Assembly: GCA_001701065.1 (NCBI GenBank) | Contig: DAAL01000131.1 | Span: 1 to 9,682 of the forward strand | Origin: Bacteroidales bacterium GP4 | Lineage (GTDB): Bacteria; Bacteroidota; Bacteroidia; Bacteroidales; Muribaculaceae | Direction: 5' to 3' | Length of the DNA: 9,682 nucleotides | Shown: positions 1 through 8,204 of the stretch, in pieces | Position numbering within the stretch: the stretch's first letter is position 1 | Layout of the letters: the number at the start of each line of letters is the position of its first letter | Translations under genes and position numbers: made by a program | The notes under the pieces: model-generated | The model's database searches: none | Told to the model about the DNA's origin: nothing | What the model saw: the letters and a program-made list of their open reading frames with translations, nothing else

Positions 1-323
1 ACAGTGGAAGAACTGAAAGAACTGACCGTGCGTGACAGTGAACCGTTGTAGTTAGGCGGAGCGGCAGGGCATCTGCCGTTAAGGTGCAGTCCGCCTAAAT
101 TGAATTCATTGGTGAGTTCAAAGTGTCCGTGAAGGCGCAGCCGTGAATGATACTTCTGCGGAACGGCTTCTATAAGGTTTCGCATGTCAGTATAGCTTGC
201 GCCGGGATGACGCAGATGCACATAGTCCCACCCCTCGTCAAGAATCGCCTTTATGTAGGCAGCTTCCTGCGAGATTATGTCAAATGGGGTTATGGCTATG
301 CGTAACGGGTTCTTATCCTCCAT
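1..323 (-). CDS. ThiE/TenI-like protein of thiamine synthesis, partial (C-terminus off the left edge)
   Basis: About 107 N-terminal residues are visible, starting MEDKNPLRIAITPFD, and the frame stays open to base 1. The start ATG (321-323) lies inside the end of thiS, an 11-nt overlap that implies translational coupling. The fold signature is the ThiE/TenI TIM barrel: a first strand ending ITP, then YVHLRHPGAS at about residues 34-43, and GGLHLN at about 77-82. Thiamine phosphate synthase (ThiE) joins HMP-PP to the thiazole phosphate; TenI-type paralogues are thiazole tautomerases or of unknown role. The usual ThiE motifs QLR-(E/D)-K and HLGQ-D are altered here (HLRHP and HLNGR), so a TenI-like role is at least as likely as ThiE. 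Bacteroidota thi operons often carry two such genes, so I give no symbol. The family is secure; the exact reaction is not. Confidence 0.85.
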   Translation of the reverse strand, partial: MEDKNPLRIAITPFDIISQEAAYIKAILDEGWDYVHLRHPGASYTDMRNLIEAVPQKYHSRLRLHGHFELTNEFNLGGLHLNGRCPAAPPNYNGSLSRTVSSFSSST

Positions 324-513
324 AGAATGGCTCTATGACAAGAACTGAGTCGCCTTCGTTAAGTATAGTGGCATCACGTTGCACGAGAGGAACCACATTG
401 CCGTTGACTGCGGTGGCTATTCCTTCGGGGTTGATGCCGGCGAGGTCAAGGGCACCTGATAAGGAAGTGTTTTCAGGAACTTCCATCTTTTTGTCGTTAA
501 CTGTAATATTCAT
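313..513 (-). CDS. thiS: ThiS, sulfur carrier protein of thiazole synthesis
   Basis: This 66-aa protein has the ubiquitin-like beta-grasp pattern of ThiS. It starts MNITVNDKK, has the NGNVVPLVQRD segment in the middle, and ends in the diagnostic Gly-Gly tail (EPFYGG). In the known pathway ThiF adenylates the C-terminal glycine, which is then converted to a thiocarboxylate and donates sulfur to thiazole synthase ThiG in the cytoplasm. Length is normal for the family. It lies 11 nt downstream of thiD and overlaps the next gene by 11 nt, so it is a middle gene of the thi operon and should be controlled by the upstream TPP riboswitch. thiG, thiH, thiC and thiF are not in the window and are expected beyond the left edge. 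Confidence 0.96.
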   Translation of the reverse strand: MNITVNDKKMEVPENTSLSGALDLAGINPEGIATAVNGNVVPLVQRDATILNEGDSVLVIEPFYGG

Positions 514-524
514 AATAGTATGTT

Positions 525-1343
525 TTAGATTGTTTTTAACGGGATAGGGGAGAAAAGGTGGTTCACCGGTCCGTGTCCGTTTCCCAGTTTTATGTCAGCG
601 CCGTGAGTGAGCGCGTCGATTATGTACTGCTTGGCTGCCTTGGCTGCCTCGGTCATGTCAAGACCTCGCGCGAGGAACGACGCTATGGCTGAGGAGAATG
701 TGCATCCGGTGCCGTGGGTGTTGGGGGTATCGATGCGTTTGCTTTCAAGAACCACGCATTCCTTGCCGGGCTGATACAGATAGTCCGATGACATTTTACG
801 GTCGATGTCATCACGGTCGCCCCCTTTCAGGATTACGGCTTTGGCTCCCATGTCGAGAATCATCTGCGCCTGACTGTCAAGGTCGTTTGTGCCGGTAAGC
901 TCAAGTGCTTCATTGGCGTTGGGGGTGATGATGTCACACATCGGGATAAGGCGCGACTTGATTTTTGCGATGGCTTTACGGTCGATAAGGTAGTCGCCGG
1001 AGGTAGCCACCATTACCGGGTCAAGGACTATATTGGTGGCGCAGTTGCGCATAAGCGCGTCAGCCACAGCTTCCACTATATCGGCATTGAACAGCATCCC
1101 CAATTTCACTGCACGTGGCTTGAAATCAGTGTAAATAGCATCGATCTGTGCCGCTACTATGGACGGGTCTATCCCTTGGATTCCTACGACCCCCATTGTG
1201 TTCTGAGCGGTGATTGCCGTAATCGCCGTGGTGGCATATACACCAAGAGCCGACATCGTTTTAATATCGGCTTGAATCCCGGCTCCTCCCGAACAGTCGG
1301 ACCCGGCTATGGACAGTGCTGTGCAATAAGTTTTCATAATCAT
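525..1343 (-). CDS. thiD: ThiD, hydroxymethylpyrimidine / HMP-phosphate kinase
   Basis: This 272-aa ribokinase-fold enzyme phosphorylates HMP and HMP-P to HMP-PP, the pyrimidine half of thiamine, using ATP. Visible motifs are SIAGSDCSGGAGIQAD (residues 11-26, substrate pocket), DPVMVATSG (108-116), TPNANEA (140-146), VILKGGD (170-176) and the anion-hole motif NTHGTGCTFSSA (208-219) with catalytic-loop Gly-Thr-Gly-Cys. Length is typical of single-domain ThiD. The start at 1343 gives MIMKTYCTALSIAG; a second ATG at 1337 (MKTYC) is equally possible, since no Shine-Dalgarno sequence separates them. It is the first gene after the TPP riboswitch and is followed 11 nt later by thiS. Placing thiD at the head of the operon fits feedback control of HMP-PP supply. 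Confidence 0.96.
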   Translation of the reverse strand: MIMKTYCTALSIAGSDCSGGAGIQADIKTMSALGVYATTAITAITAQNTMGVVGIQGIDPSIVAAQIDAIYTDFKPRAVKLGMLFNADIVEAVADALMRNCATNIVLDPVMVATSGDYLIDRKAIAKIKSRLIPMCDIITPNANEALELTGTNDLDSQAQMILDMGAKAVILKGGDRDDIDRKMSSDYLYQPGKECVVLESKRIDTPNTHGTGCTFSSAIASFLARGLDMTEAAKAAKQYIIDALTHGADIKLGNGHGPVNHLFSPIPLKTI

Positions 1344-1386
1344 CTAATATCATAACAAATAATAGGACAAAAGAGTTATGAAAACC

Positions 1387-1472
1387 AACAATCCCTACGT
1401 CGGTATTATCCGAGTCAGGTGAGAAGGGTATAATCTCAGCACACATCAGCCATGATGCGGCACCCCTTTGTC
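1387..1472 (-). promoter_or_regulatory. TPP riboswitch (thi box) upstream of thiD
   Basis: Read on the minus strand, the region carries the thi-box core in order: GGGGTGCC, a P3 hairpin (CATCA/TGATG, 1444-1457), GCTGAGATTATACCC (CTGAGA at 1434-1439), ACCTGA (1415-1420), CGGATAATACCG (1402-1412) and CGTAGGGA. P1 can form between GACAA (1468-1472) and TTGTT (1387-1391); P2 pairs GGGGT with TACCC; P5 pairs TCGG with CCGA. In the known family, TPP binding bridges the CTGAGA and GATAAT arms and shuts down expression. It ends 43 nt before the thiD start. I see no clear intrinsic terminator in that gap, so control of translation initiation is the more likely mode; that part is inference. Confidence 0.95.
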
Positions 1473-1481
1473 TTATCGCTG

Positions 1482-1512
1482 CAAATTTACTAAGTTATTT
1501 AGAAATAACAAA
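1482..1512 (-). promoter_or_regulatory. Bacteroidota-type promoter of the thi operon
   Basis: On the minus strand TTTG (1509-1512) is followed after exactly 19 nt by TAAATTTG (1482-1489), matching the Bacteroidota consensus TTTG-N19-21-TAnnTTTG. The expected transcription start lies near 1475, only a few bases before the first base of riboswitch stem P1 at 1472, so the leader RNA would be almost entirely aptamer. The fit in sequence, spacing and position is strong. Confidence 0.85.
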
Positions 1513-1567
1513 ATATAGCAGTTACTATTTCAGCTTTCCGTTAATTATGAGAATCTCTATATACTGA

Positions 1568-2020
1568 TTAAAGAAGAGTAATTCTTTTAGACTGCATGGA
1601 TAAGTGATATAATGAGCTTTTAGGGGTGAGGGAAGAGAAGATGAGTTCGTCGGAGATGGAGGCGACGTATTCGTTGCGTTGTTGGCAGAGATGGCGTGAT
1701 GTCATTGTGGCGGAGGTTTTGAATGGAGCGATGAAGAGGACTCGTCCGGCATTGTATGCTTCGCGGTATTTTTCGGGAATCTTCTTGTAGATTGACCGGG
1801 CAAGAACGCAAATTATTCCGCATTTGCCCCGGAGAAGGAAGTCGAGGACTTCTCGTTCCATTTTGGAATGGAAACCGCTGACTATGGCAACATCTTCACG
1901 CCGTGCGACTCCCGCAGCCCAGTCAAGCGTTGGAAGTACCGAAAGAGAGGCTATCGTACCGGAGGCAAAGTAGCCAATCTTCCTACGGTCAAGGAGTGAT
2001 GTGTTGCCAAGTGTTTCCAT
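1568..2020 (-). CDS. DprA/SMF-like (SLOG superfamily) Rossmann-fold protein of the defence cluster
   Basis: This 150-aa protein resembles a trimmed DprA/SMF Rossmann domain. An early strand (KIGYFASG, 14-21) leads to VAIVSGFHSKMEREVLDFLL (44-63), equivalent to the DprA SGxARGID...AH loop, then GIICVLARSIYKKIPE (68-83), GRVLFIAPF (92-100, like GLLLSEYP) and QQRNEYVASISDELI (113-127, like the RNRIIAGLS motif). Full DprA loads RecA on incoming DNA, but small stand-alone SLOG proteins are thought to bind nucleotides or nucleotide-derived signals and often sit in anti-phage loci. Its ATG shares a base with the methyltransferase stop (TAATG), so it is translationally coupled as the third gene of the cluster. 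A regulatory or sensor role is inference. The N-terminal SAM domain and C-terminal winged helix of full DprA are absent. Confidence 0.75.
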   Translation of the reverse strand: METLGNTSLLDRRKIGYFASGTIASLSVLPTLDWAAGVARREDVAIVSGFHSKMEREVLDFLLRGKCGIICVLARSIYKKIPEKYREAYNAGRVLFIAPFKTSATMTSRHLCQQRNEYVASISDELIFSSLTPKSSLYHLSMQSKRITLL

Positions 2021-5000
2021 TACTCTTCGGAATTGTTAAGTTCATCACCCATACGATATTTGATGTCATAGTTGATTATAAAATCAAGTTCTTCGTCTGT
2101 AAAGCCATAATGACGAGCCAAGACGGTATCTATTTCGTCAATAATTGGTTTGGAGTACTTTATGAAGAAATGTTGTTTCCTCATTGTAAAAGATCTTCCT
2201 TTCTTTGAATAATTGCGCTCCTTGATATGGCTGTTAGTCAGGTAGTCTTTTTGAAGAGTCTCTCCAAGCATACCTAATTTTGAACGATTGTCTTGGGATA
2301 ATTTAGAAAAATCAAAAGAAAGATTGAAGTCCCGGCTATTTACGACTTGGCAACTTGACCAGATTATGTAGTGCAAGAAGTAAGTGGTAGAAGATAATAT
2401 AGAAACCAAAATATCTCTGTTAATCTTACTATTAGTATAGATTGGTTTCATTTCACCCGTAACTTTGTGCTCTCCATCCTCATCGTATATTGGTTCTTCG
2501 GTAAGAATCTTGAACCAATATTGAACTGCTCTGAAATAATATAAATGGAACTGACCCTTTTCCAAAAAAGAGTTTGAAAGATGAGAATTGCCTGAAATAC
2601 TCATCTGCTTAGAAATTATACTAAAGCAAGTGTCTGAGGCGATTTTAGGAATTGAACCTGAAATTTTCGTTTCAGTCACATTACAATAGCTTGTTGTCTT
2701 AAAGAGATAAGGCCGAAACTCATTATACCATTTTTTATATTGCGTTGCATACGTCAATGGCTTTTTTGAATCAACAGTTAAAATGATAGCTAGCAACATA
2801 TCAGCTCCCTCAAACAGTTTTGCGGGACGCCACGAATAATTGCTAATCCAGGCTAATTTATTATTGGTAATGATGTTTTGCACAGGAAGCATCTTTTGAG
2901 CAGAGATACTACTGTTTGGAACTATCATCCCGAATCTGCCATTCTTACGTATAAGTGAATCGCAGCGTTCTATACAGAAAGCATAGAGATTTGAGCAATT
3001 ACGAGTTTTGTAATCACTATCTATTCGATATGATAAATTGGAGTCTGTATAAACGACATAGGGAGGATTGCCTATAATTACATCGAAGCCATGATTACCT
3101 TCTATAATTTGATAGAACTCTGCAAGCCAATGGAATGGCTGATGAGAGCTTAGCCAATCTCGATATTCTTTGGTCGTAGTGAAGTCAACGCCGTCATTTG
3201 CGCGGCAGCCGGAGGTTGCGATGAATAGACGACGGTTGAGTTTATCGTTAAGAACGGAGAGACGTTTGCGCAGTTCATACTTGGCTTGTTTAAAAGCAAG
3301 CATATCCTCTGACTGACGGAGTTGCACATCTTTGAAAATGTCGTAAGCACGGGCTACTTTCTGCATTTCTTCGTCAATCTCCTGCTTGAAATCCTGATTG
3401 GCGAGTTCCTGCATAATATCTTCAGCATGGTTGAGGTCATTGTCGAGTTGCGCTTTGGTCGCGTAGCCTACGAGGGTGTTGCCGCAACGTATGTTGAAAT
3501 CAATGTCGGGTAGCGGATCGAGTCCGAGGTTTTCGGCGCGTCGCTCCACGTCCACCACAGCAACCATTTTCAGGAACAGTCGCAGTTTGGCTATCTCTGT
3601 CGCCTCAACCATTATGTCAACGCCATATAGGTTGCGCAGGATTATCGACTTGAAAATGAAATACTGAATATTCGAGCGGTATTTATCGGTTATCTCGGCA
3701 AGTTCCTCCTTGAATTTCGTCGGATTCTCGCGGTTGAACTCCTGCATACGGTCTATGCAGATTTCATAGAGCGGTTCAAGAATATTCATCGCGGCGAAAA
3801 GGAATGCACCCGAGCCACACGTCGGGTCGAGTATCGTTACCTTTTGCAGAGCATGATAAAACCATCCCACAAAACGACTGTCGCCGTTAGCGATAAGGTC
3901 GGATGCAAATGTGCGGATGTCGAGATTGTAGGTGATGAAATCGTTTATCGAAGTGATTTCTCCACGGTTGATTTTGCCAAGAATGTTACCGCATCGTTGC
4001 AATCGGTCGATAGATTCACGCCAAATCTCGTTGGGCAATCCCCACTGTTCCGGAGTCCGAGTGTTCCACTCCGAGCGCAGTTCAGAGAGAGGAATATGGC
4101 TGTCGGGAAGGTCGCCGACCGGAGTTTCGGAATACACCTTGCGCATATCATCGGTTATGATTCCGCGGGCGATTGATTCCGGAATTATGCCGAAATCATT
4201 GTACCCTTTTTTTACCGCATCAAAGATATATCGATCGCCGCTTTCACGCAGAGTGCGCCACACATAGCCGTCCGGAGCAAACTCTTTGGCAGAATCCTTT
4301 GTCGCGGTGCGCACTTGATCAAACAGATAAGGCAATATGCAGTTGCGACCTATATATTCGGTGATATCCTCCTTGGTATAGTAAGCACCCATCTGTGCGC
4401 GGTCATTGATATACTGCTCAAAGATGTAGCCGAGCACGTCCGGGTTGATGTCCTTGCCTGATGCCGTAAGACGAGTGTCAAGGTGCCAGTTCCATTTGTC
4501 AAAGAAATCAAACAGGCCGATAAACGCCTCGTCAGGAATGTCGATGTCGGCATAGTCAGCTTCGAGTTGATGCTCGTCAAACATACCGCCGTTGAGATAC
4601 GGTATCTTTCCGAAAACCGCCTCAAAGTCGCGGGAATGTTTCGGCGTGTTCAAGCCATCATGAAACAGAATGCGAAGGAAGCTGCGGTAGAAATTGTAGA
4701 ATTTATCCTCGCCCTCGTTGGCCCGTACATAATTAAGCTTGTTGCGCAGATAATCCACATCAAGATTCAGAAAACCCTTCTTCTGAATAAAGTAGCAGAA
4801 CATGAGCCGGTTGAGCATAACCGACGCATACCATTGCTTGTTGCGATTGTTCTTGGTCTCTACATAGTCGTCGATGCCTGTTATAAACTCCGCGAAAGCC
4901 TTGTGCTGCTTCTTGAAACCGGCATAAAAATCCTTTGTGATTTTCTCGGAGTTGACGGCAAAGGCGGCCTGCACCTTTGATCTTAGATCGACTATATTTG

Positions 5001-5418
5001 TCTGTTCGTCAAAATCAAATGTAATGCCGTCAACCTTCTGATAGACAACCTCCGCATTGGCATTGTCGTATTCGACAAGCACAAGGTCACGTTTCTCGTT
5101 GGTGCGTACCGGTACTACCCAAAGGTCATGAGCAGTGCCACGAAGTCGGTAAATGCAGATATAATCGAGAGCCTGACGGCGAAGTTTGGTGTCAATCTTC
5201 TTTGCCATGCTTTGCGTGGGGATTTCATCCACTTCCGAGTATAGTATCTGAAAACCACTTCGCTCGGCGATAGCCGTGATGTTATACTCTTTATCGTCAA
5301 CGAATATAGGCGGAAGCTGCGCATGACCGCGATAACGGTTCCAACCTAATTCGGTAACGAACAGCTCTTTGAAATCTCCCTGACGAATAAGGTTTATAAA
5401 TTGAGGCTTTTTTATCAT
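2020..5418 (-). CDS. Eco57I-like N6-adenine DNA methyltransferase with C-terminal target-recognition region
   Basis: This 1132-aa methyltransferase transfers a methyl group from S-adenosylmethionine to adenine in a specific DNA site. Residues 1-180 are a conserved family domain of unknown function (FKELFVTELGWNR at 16-28). About 190-360 form a helical region ending in GAYYTKEDITEYIG (344-357), motif X-like. Motif I is ILDPTCGSGAFL (529-540), the SAM site. YGVDIMVEATEIAKLRL (598-614) is the motif II/III region, and the catalytic NPPY is at 784-787 (VIIGNPPYV). Residues 790-1132 form the probable target-recognition region. I see no PD-(D/E)xK nuclease motif in the N-terminus, unlike classic type IIG enzymes. 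It starts 9 nt after the helicase stop and overlaps the DprA-like gene. GC content falls sharply from about base 3170 down to 2020, covering motif IV and the recognition region. Recognition sequence cannot be predicted. Confidence 0.92.
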   Translation of the reverse strand: MIKKPQFINLIRQGDFKELFVTELGWNRYRGHAQLPPIFVDDKEYNITAIAERSGFQILYSEVDEIPTQSMAKKIDTKLRRQALDYICIYRLRGTAHDLWVVPVRTNEKRDLVLVEYDNANAEVVYQKVDGITFDFDEQTNIVDLRSKVQAAFAVNSEKITKDFYAGFKKQHKAFAEFITGIDDYVETKNNRNKQWYASVMLNRLMFCYFIQKKGFLNLDVDYLRNKLNYVRANEGEDKFYNFYRSFLRILFHDGLNTPKHSRDFEAVFGKIPYLNGGMFDEHQLEADYADIDIPDEAFIGLFDFFDKWNWHLDTRLTASGKDINPDVLGYIFEQYINDRAQMGAYYTKEDITEYIGRNCILPYLFDQVRTATKDSAKEFAPDGYVWRTLRESGDRYIFDAVKKGYNDFGIIPESIARGIITDDMRKVYSETPVGDLPDSHIPLSELRSEWNTRTPEQWGLPNEIWRESIDRLQRCGNILGKINRGEITSINDFITYNLDIRTFASDLIANGDSRFVGWFYHALQKVTILDPTCGSGAFLFAAMNILEPLYEICIDRMQEFNRENPTKFKEELAEITDKYRSNIQYFIFKSIILRNLYGVDIMVEATEIAKLRLFLKMVAVVDVERRAENLGLDPLPDIDFNIRCGNTLVGYATKAQLDNDLNHAEDIMQELANQDFKQEIDEEMQKVARAYDIFKDVQLRQSEDMLAFKQAKYELRKRLSVLNDKLNRRLFIATSGCRANDGVDFTTTKEYRDWLSSHQPFHWLAEFYQIIEGNHGFDVIIGNPPYVVYTDSNLSYRIDSDYKTRNCSNLYAFCIERCDSLIRKNGRFGMIVPNSSISAQKMLPVQNIITNNKLAWISNYSWRPAKLFEGADMLLAIILTVDSKKPLTYATQYKKWYNEFRPYLFKTTSYCNVTETKISGSIPKIASDTCFSIISKQMSISGNSHLSNSFLEKGQFHLYYFRAVQYWFKILTEEPIYDEDGEHKVTGEMKPIYTNSKINRDILVSILSSTTYFLHYIIWSSCQVVNSRDFNLSFDFSKLSQDNRSKLGMLGETLQKDYLTNSHIKERNYSKKGRSFTMRKQHFFIKYSKPIIDEIDTVLARHYGFTDEELDFIINYDIKYRMGDELNNSEE

Positions 5419-5427
5419 ATCAACGCT

Positions 5428-8196
5428 TTATTTATTGTATTTCATACCAAGGGAGCAGATAATTGCAGGTTCGCGGTGGGTGTTGTCCTCAACCGGAAGT
5501 CGACATAGTGCGCCACTTTTGCGGAGGTCAAGCACATATTGCACTATTTCGTCGTTATTCTGATTGCGCCGTAGCATTTGACCTATAGTCAGTTTGGCGG
5601 AGTCGAGTAAGGGATAATTATAAATGTCATCAATGGCGAGTTTAAGATCTTCTTTGTCTTCGGTGCTGAAGAATATGTTCATATCCTGTTTGTAATAATG
5701 GTCGAGCAAATCGACGAGCCGATAGCGGGTCGAAAATCGGTTGCCGAGAATCCCAGCAGTAGTGGGGTCGGTTGTTTCTTGTTCTACCTGCTCTATTGCC
5801 TGACACACGAGTTCATGATGATTGGAAAGAGGTTCTACATTTGGATCCGTGAGGGAACATTGCATAGCTTGAAGAATTTTCTTTTGGGAATGACTCGTAA
5901 CGCTACCATCAGGAGCAAGCCATGTCAGAACATCGAAGTCGTTATGGGTTCGTGCATAGGTAATAACCCCTGAACTTCCTGCATCTTTAACTTCTTTAGT
6001 GGAATATACCATGTTTTGTAGTTGAGGAATAATCTCTTTGAGTTTCGGATTTGCATCGGTGGCGTTCTTCCATATTTGGAATGCCTGCGATGAAAGGTCA
6101 ACATCGCTGTCATCTTCATCGTCAAGAGTTCCTGCCTTTTCGTTGAACATGTCACGGAGATTTTGTTCATTTCCTTCAAAAAAGATTTCATCAGAGCCTA
6201 TTATGCTGGCATTGTCGTTAATACGATTGTTAAGGCGTTTCCGAAGAGAGATGATATTCTCTACTCCATCAGCCGGGAAGAAGGAATAACAATATATTTG
6301 TTCCGCTTTCTGACCTATACGGTCAACACGACCCGCTCGTTGAATAAGGCGAATGATAGCCCAAGGCAAGTCAAAGTTGAAGATGATGTGGCTATCTTGC
6401 AGATTTTGACCTTCGGAGAGGACATCAGTAGCTATCATTACTCGATATTGTTCTTCGGGAGCTATGTCGGGACGTTCATTGCTGATAGGAGAGAACTTCT
6501 CTACATCGGCTGTGGGATTATCGCTTCCTCCTGTAACTACGCATAACTGTTTAAGACCAAGATTTTTCAACTCACGATAGATATAGTTTGCAGTGTCGGA
6601 ATATTGGGTAAAGACCACAACCTTTTCATCCTTGTGGTCTTTAGTGAGCATATCATAAAGGCGATTGAGTTTTCTGTCGGTAGCAGGTTTCCATTCACCG
6701 CAAAGTTTAATCATCTCTATAAGCGTTTCACAGTCTTTCCTCAAATGTTGCTTTAGTGTGCGTTTGAAATATTTGGAATCGATGAACCCTACATTATTCT
6801 TAGTTGCAACGGCATAGTAATATTCCTTGGCACGATGCATATATTCTTCAATGTCGGTTGATATTTTTGGCAGTTCATATTTGCCGGGCAATCCATTTTT
6901 GGCAAATTCATCTCCAAGGATATTACAGTTTACATCTTCATCGTCAATGAAATCATCGGGCAACTGGTTCTCGTCGCCGATAGGTAGACGTAACTTGTTT
7001 TCAAGGGCGTAGATGAAAACAATATTACGTAAAATATGGCGTGAAAGAGTCAAAAGGAACGAAAACCCACAACTGTCAATACGTTTGAAAAAAGTAGATT
7101 TGCAGAATCCCATTTGTTGAGTACCTGCACGAGATAGATTTTCAATAATTCCCTTTTCTGTTATAGATGCCTCTTGAGTTTTATCTTCATTGATATAAGC
7201 TGTAAGACCATAGCGAGGGAGAGTGAGAGACTTCATCAACTCAATCATTTTATCGGAATAAAGTCGTGAGTATTGGTCCTCAGGCTGTGTCTCGAATTTT
7301 AACGCTTTAGGTATACGGTCAGGGAAATAGGAACGTGACTTGTCGGGAAATTCTAAATATCGTCGACCGTTTTCTGGGTCAGTCTTGGCATAATTCTCCT
7401 TGATAAAGGTTCGAGTTCTACGTACAAGGAATAATTTCATCAATTCGTTCCAGTCCTCTACACAATTACTCTTGTCAAATGCGGCTATACTGCGGATAAA
7501 AGTCTCGCTGTGAGCCTGCATAAACTGGCGCTCGCCACCGAGGTTGCGGATATAGGTTTCTGGTCGCATTCCGAGGTCCTGATCTTCGTCAATGAACAAT
7601 CTAAGCTGGTTGGCAAGGTCTGAGAAATCTTTATTATAAGGTGTTGCCGTAAGTAAAAGCACATTGCTGTCCTGACGGTCGATTAGCGACTTTATATTAC
7701 GGTAACGGCTTCCTTTAGAGCCATTACGAAGATTATGGCTTTCATCGATGATAATAAGACGATAATAACGCGCGTTGTCAATATCAATGGGCTTAGCCAT
7801 TGACATTATATCAACTTTAAGGTCATATTTTATAGCATACTTCTTCCACATTTCCTGAAGATTTGCAGGACAAATAATCAGTGTGCTGCTGGCATATGTG
7901 GTTTCATAAATCTTGGCGATAGCACAAGCTGTAATGGTTTTGCCAAGACCAACTACATCGCCTATCATTGCACCACCTCGTTTCTCGTTGCGGAGATGTC
8001 GGGCTGCTATTTTTACCGCTGTTTGTTGGAAATCGAAAAGTTCTCGGCTGAATTCAGGAGTAAGAGTAAATTCTTTGATGCCACTGCGCGCTTCTTCGCT
8101 GAGATGATAAGCGGTTTTCAGGTAAATATAATAAGGTGGAATATCTTTTTTACCAGCCCAAGAATTATCAATTGCATCAATCAATTCATCATACAT
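5428..8196 (-). CDS. SNF2/DEAH-type superfamily 2 helicase-translocase of the defence cluster
   Basis: This 922-aa helicase has both RecA-like lobes. FDFQQTAVKIA (54-64) is the Q-like region, GDVVGLGKT (79-87) is Walker A with Lys86, and LIIIDESHNLRN (147-158) is motif II (DESH). LLTATPYNKD (181-190) is motif III, VVVFTQYS (526-533) motif IV, MIATDVLSEGQNLQ (587-600) motif V and QRAGRVDRIGQK (619-630) motif VI with arginine finger. The 200-500 insertion and the tail beyond 700 are family-specific. It should hydrolyse ATP and move along DNA, probably as partner of the adjacent methyltransferase. Many relatives I know are longer and carry an N-terminal PLD-type nuclease; here the ORF begins MYDELIDAIDNSW, near where that domain would end, and an in-frame TAA lies two codons upstream. 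No Shine-Dalgarno and no clear promoter precede it on this strand. It may be a native short form, half of a split protein, or truncated. Confidence 0.9.
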   Translation of the reverse strand: MYDELIDAIDNSWAGKKDIPPYYIYLKTAYHLSEEARSGIKEFTLTPEFSRELFDFQQTAVKIAARHLRNEKRGGAMIGDVVGLGKTITACAIAKIYETTYASSTLIICPANLQEMWKKYAIKYDLKVDIMSMAKPIDIDNARYYRLIIIDESHNLRNGSKGSRYRNIKSLIDRQDSNVLLLTATPYNKDFSDLANQLRLFIDEDQDLGMRPETYIRNLGGERQFMQAHSETFIRSIAAFDKSNCVEDWNELMKLFLVRRTRTFIKENYAKTDPENGRRYLEFPDKSRSYFPDRIPKALKFETQPEDQYSRLYSDKMIELMKSLTLPRYGLTAYINEDKTQEASITEKGIIENLSRAGTQQMGFCKSTFFKRIDSCGFSFLLTLSRHILRNIVFIYALENKLRLPIGDENQLPDDFIDDEDVNCNILGDEFAKNGLPGKYELPKISTDIEEYMHRAKEYYYAVATKNNVGFIDSKYFKRTLKQHLRKDCETLIEMIKLCGEWKPATDRKLNRLYDMLTKDHKDEKVVVFTQYSDTANYIYRELKNLGLKQLCVVTGGSDNPTADVEKFSPISNERPDIAPEEQYRVMIATDVLSEGQNLQDSHIIFNFDLPWAIIRLIQRAGRVDRIGQKAEQIYCYSFFPADGVENIISLRKRLNNRINDNASIIGSDEIFFEGNEQNLRDMFNEKAGTLDDEDDSDVDLSSQAFQIWKNATDANPKLKEIIPQLQNMVYSTKEVKDAGSSGVITYARTHNDFDVLTWLAPDGSVTSHSQKKILQAMQCSLTDPNVEPLSNHHELVCQAIEQVEQETTDPTTAGILGNRFSTRYRLVDLLDHYYKQDMNIFFSTEDKEDLKLAIDDIYNYPLLDSAKLTIGQMLRRNQNNDEIVQYVLDLRKSGALCRLPVEDNTHREPAIICSLGMKYNK

Positions 8197-8204
8197 TGAT
8201 TAAT

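Noticed and set aside
1261..1446. 61-codon minus-strand frame overlapping the thiD start
   Set aside because: It runs through the TPP riboswitch and the thiD N-terminus in another frame and resembles no protein.
1570..1587. AAAGAA/TTCTTT hairpin at the end of the DprA-like gene as a terminator
   Set aside because: The stem is six A-T-rich pairs, overlaps the stop codon and has no following U-run, so it is too weak. The real terminator is not visible, and read-through toward the thi promoter is possible.
1903..2208. 101-codon plus-strand frame across the methyltransferase / DprA-like junction
   Set aside because: Antisense to two coupled genes and without a recognisable fold.
4483..4980. 165-codon plus-strand frame inside the methyltransferase gene
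   Set aside because: It is antisense to conserved family sequence with no independent support.
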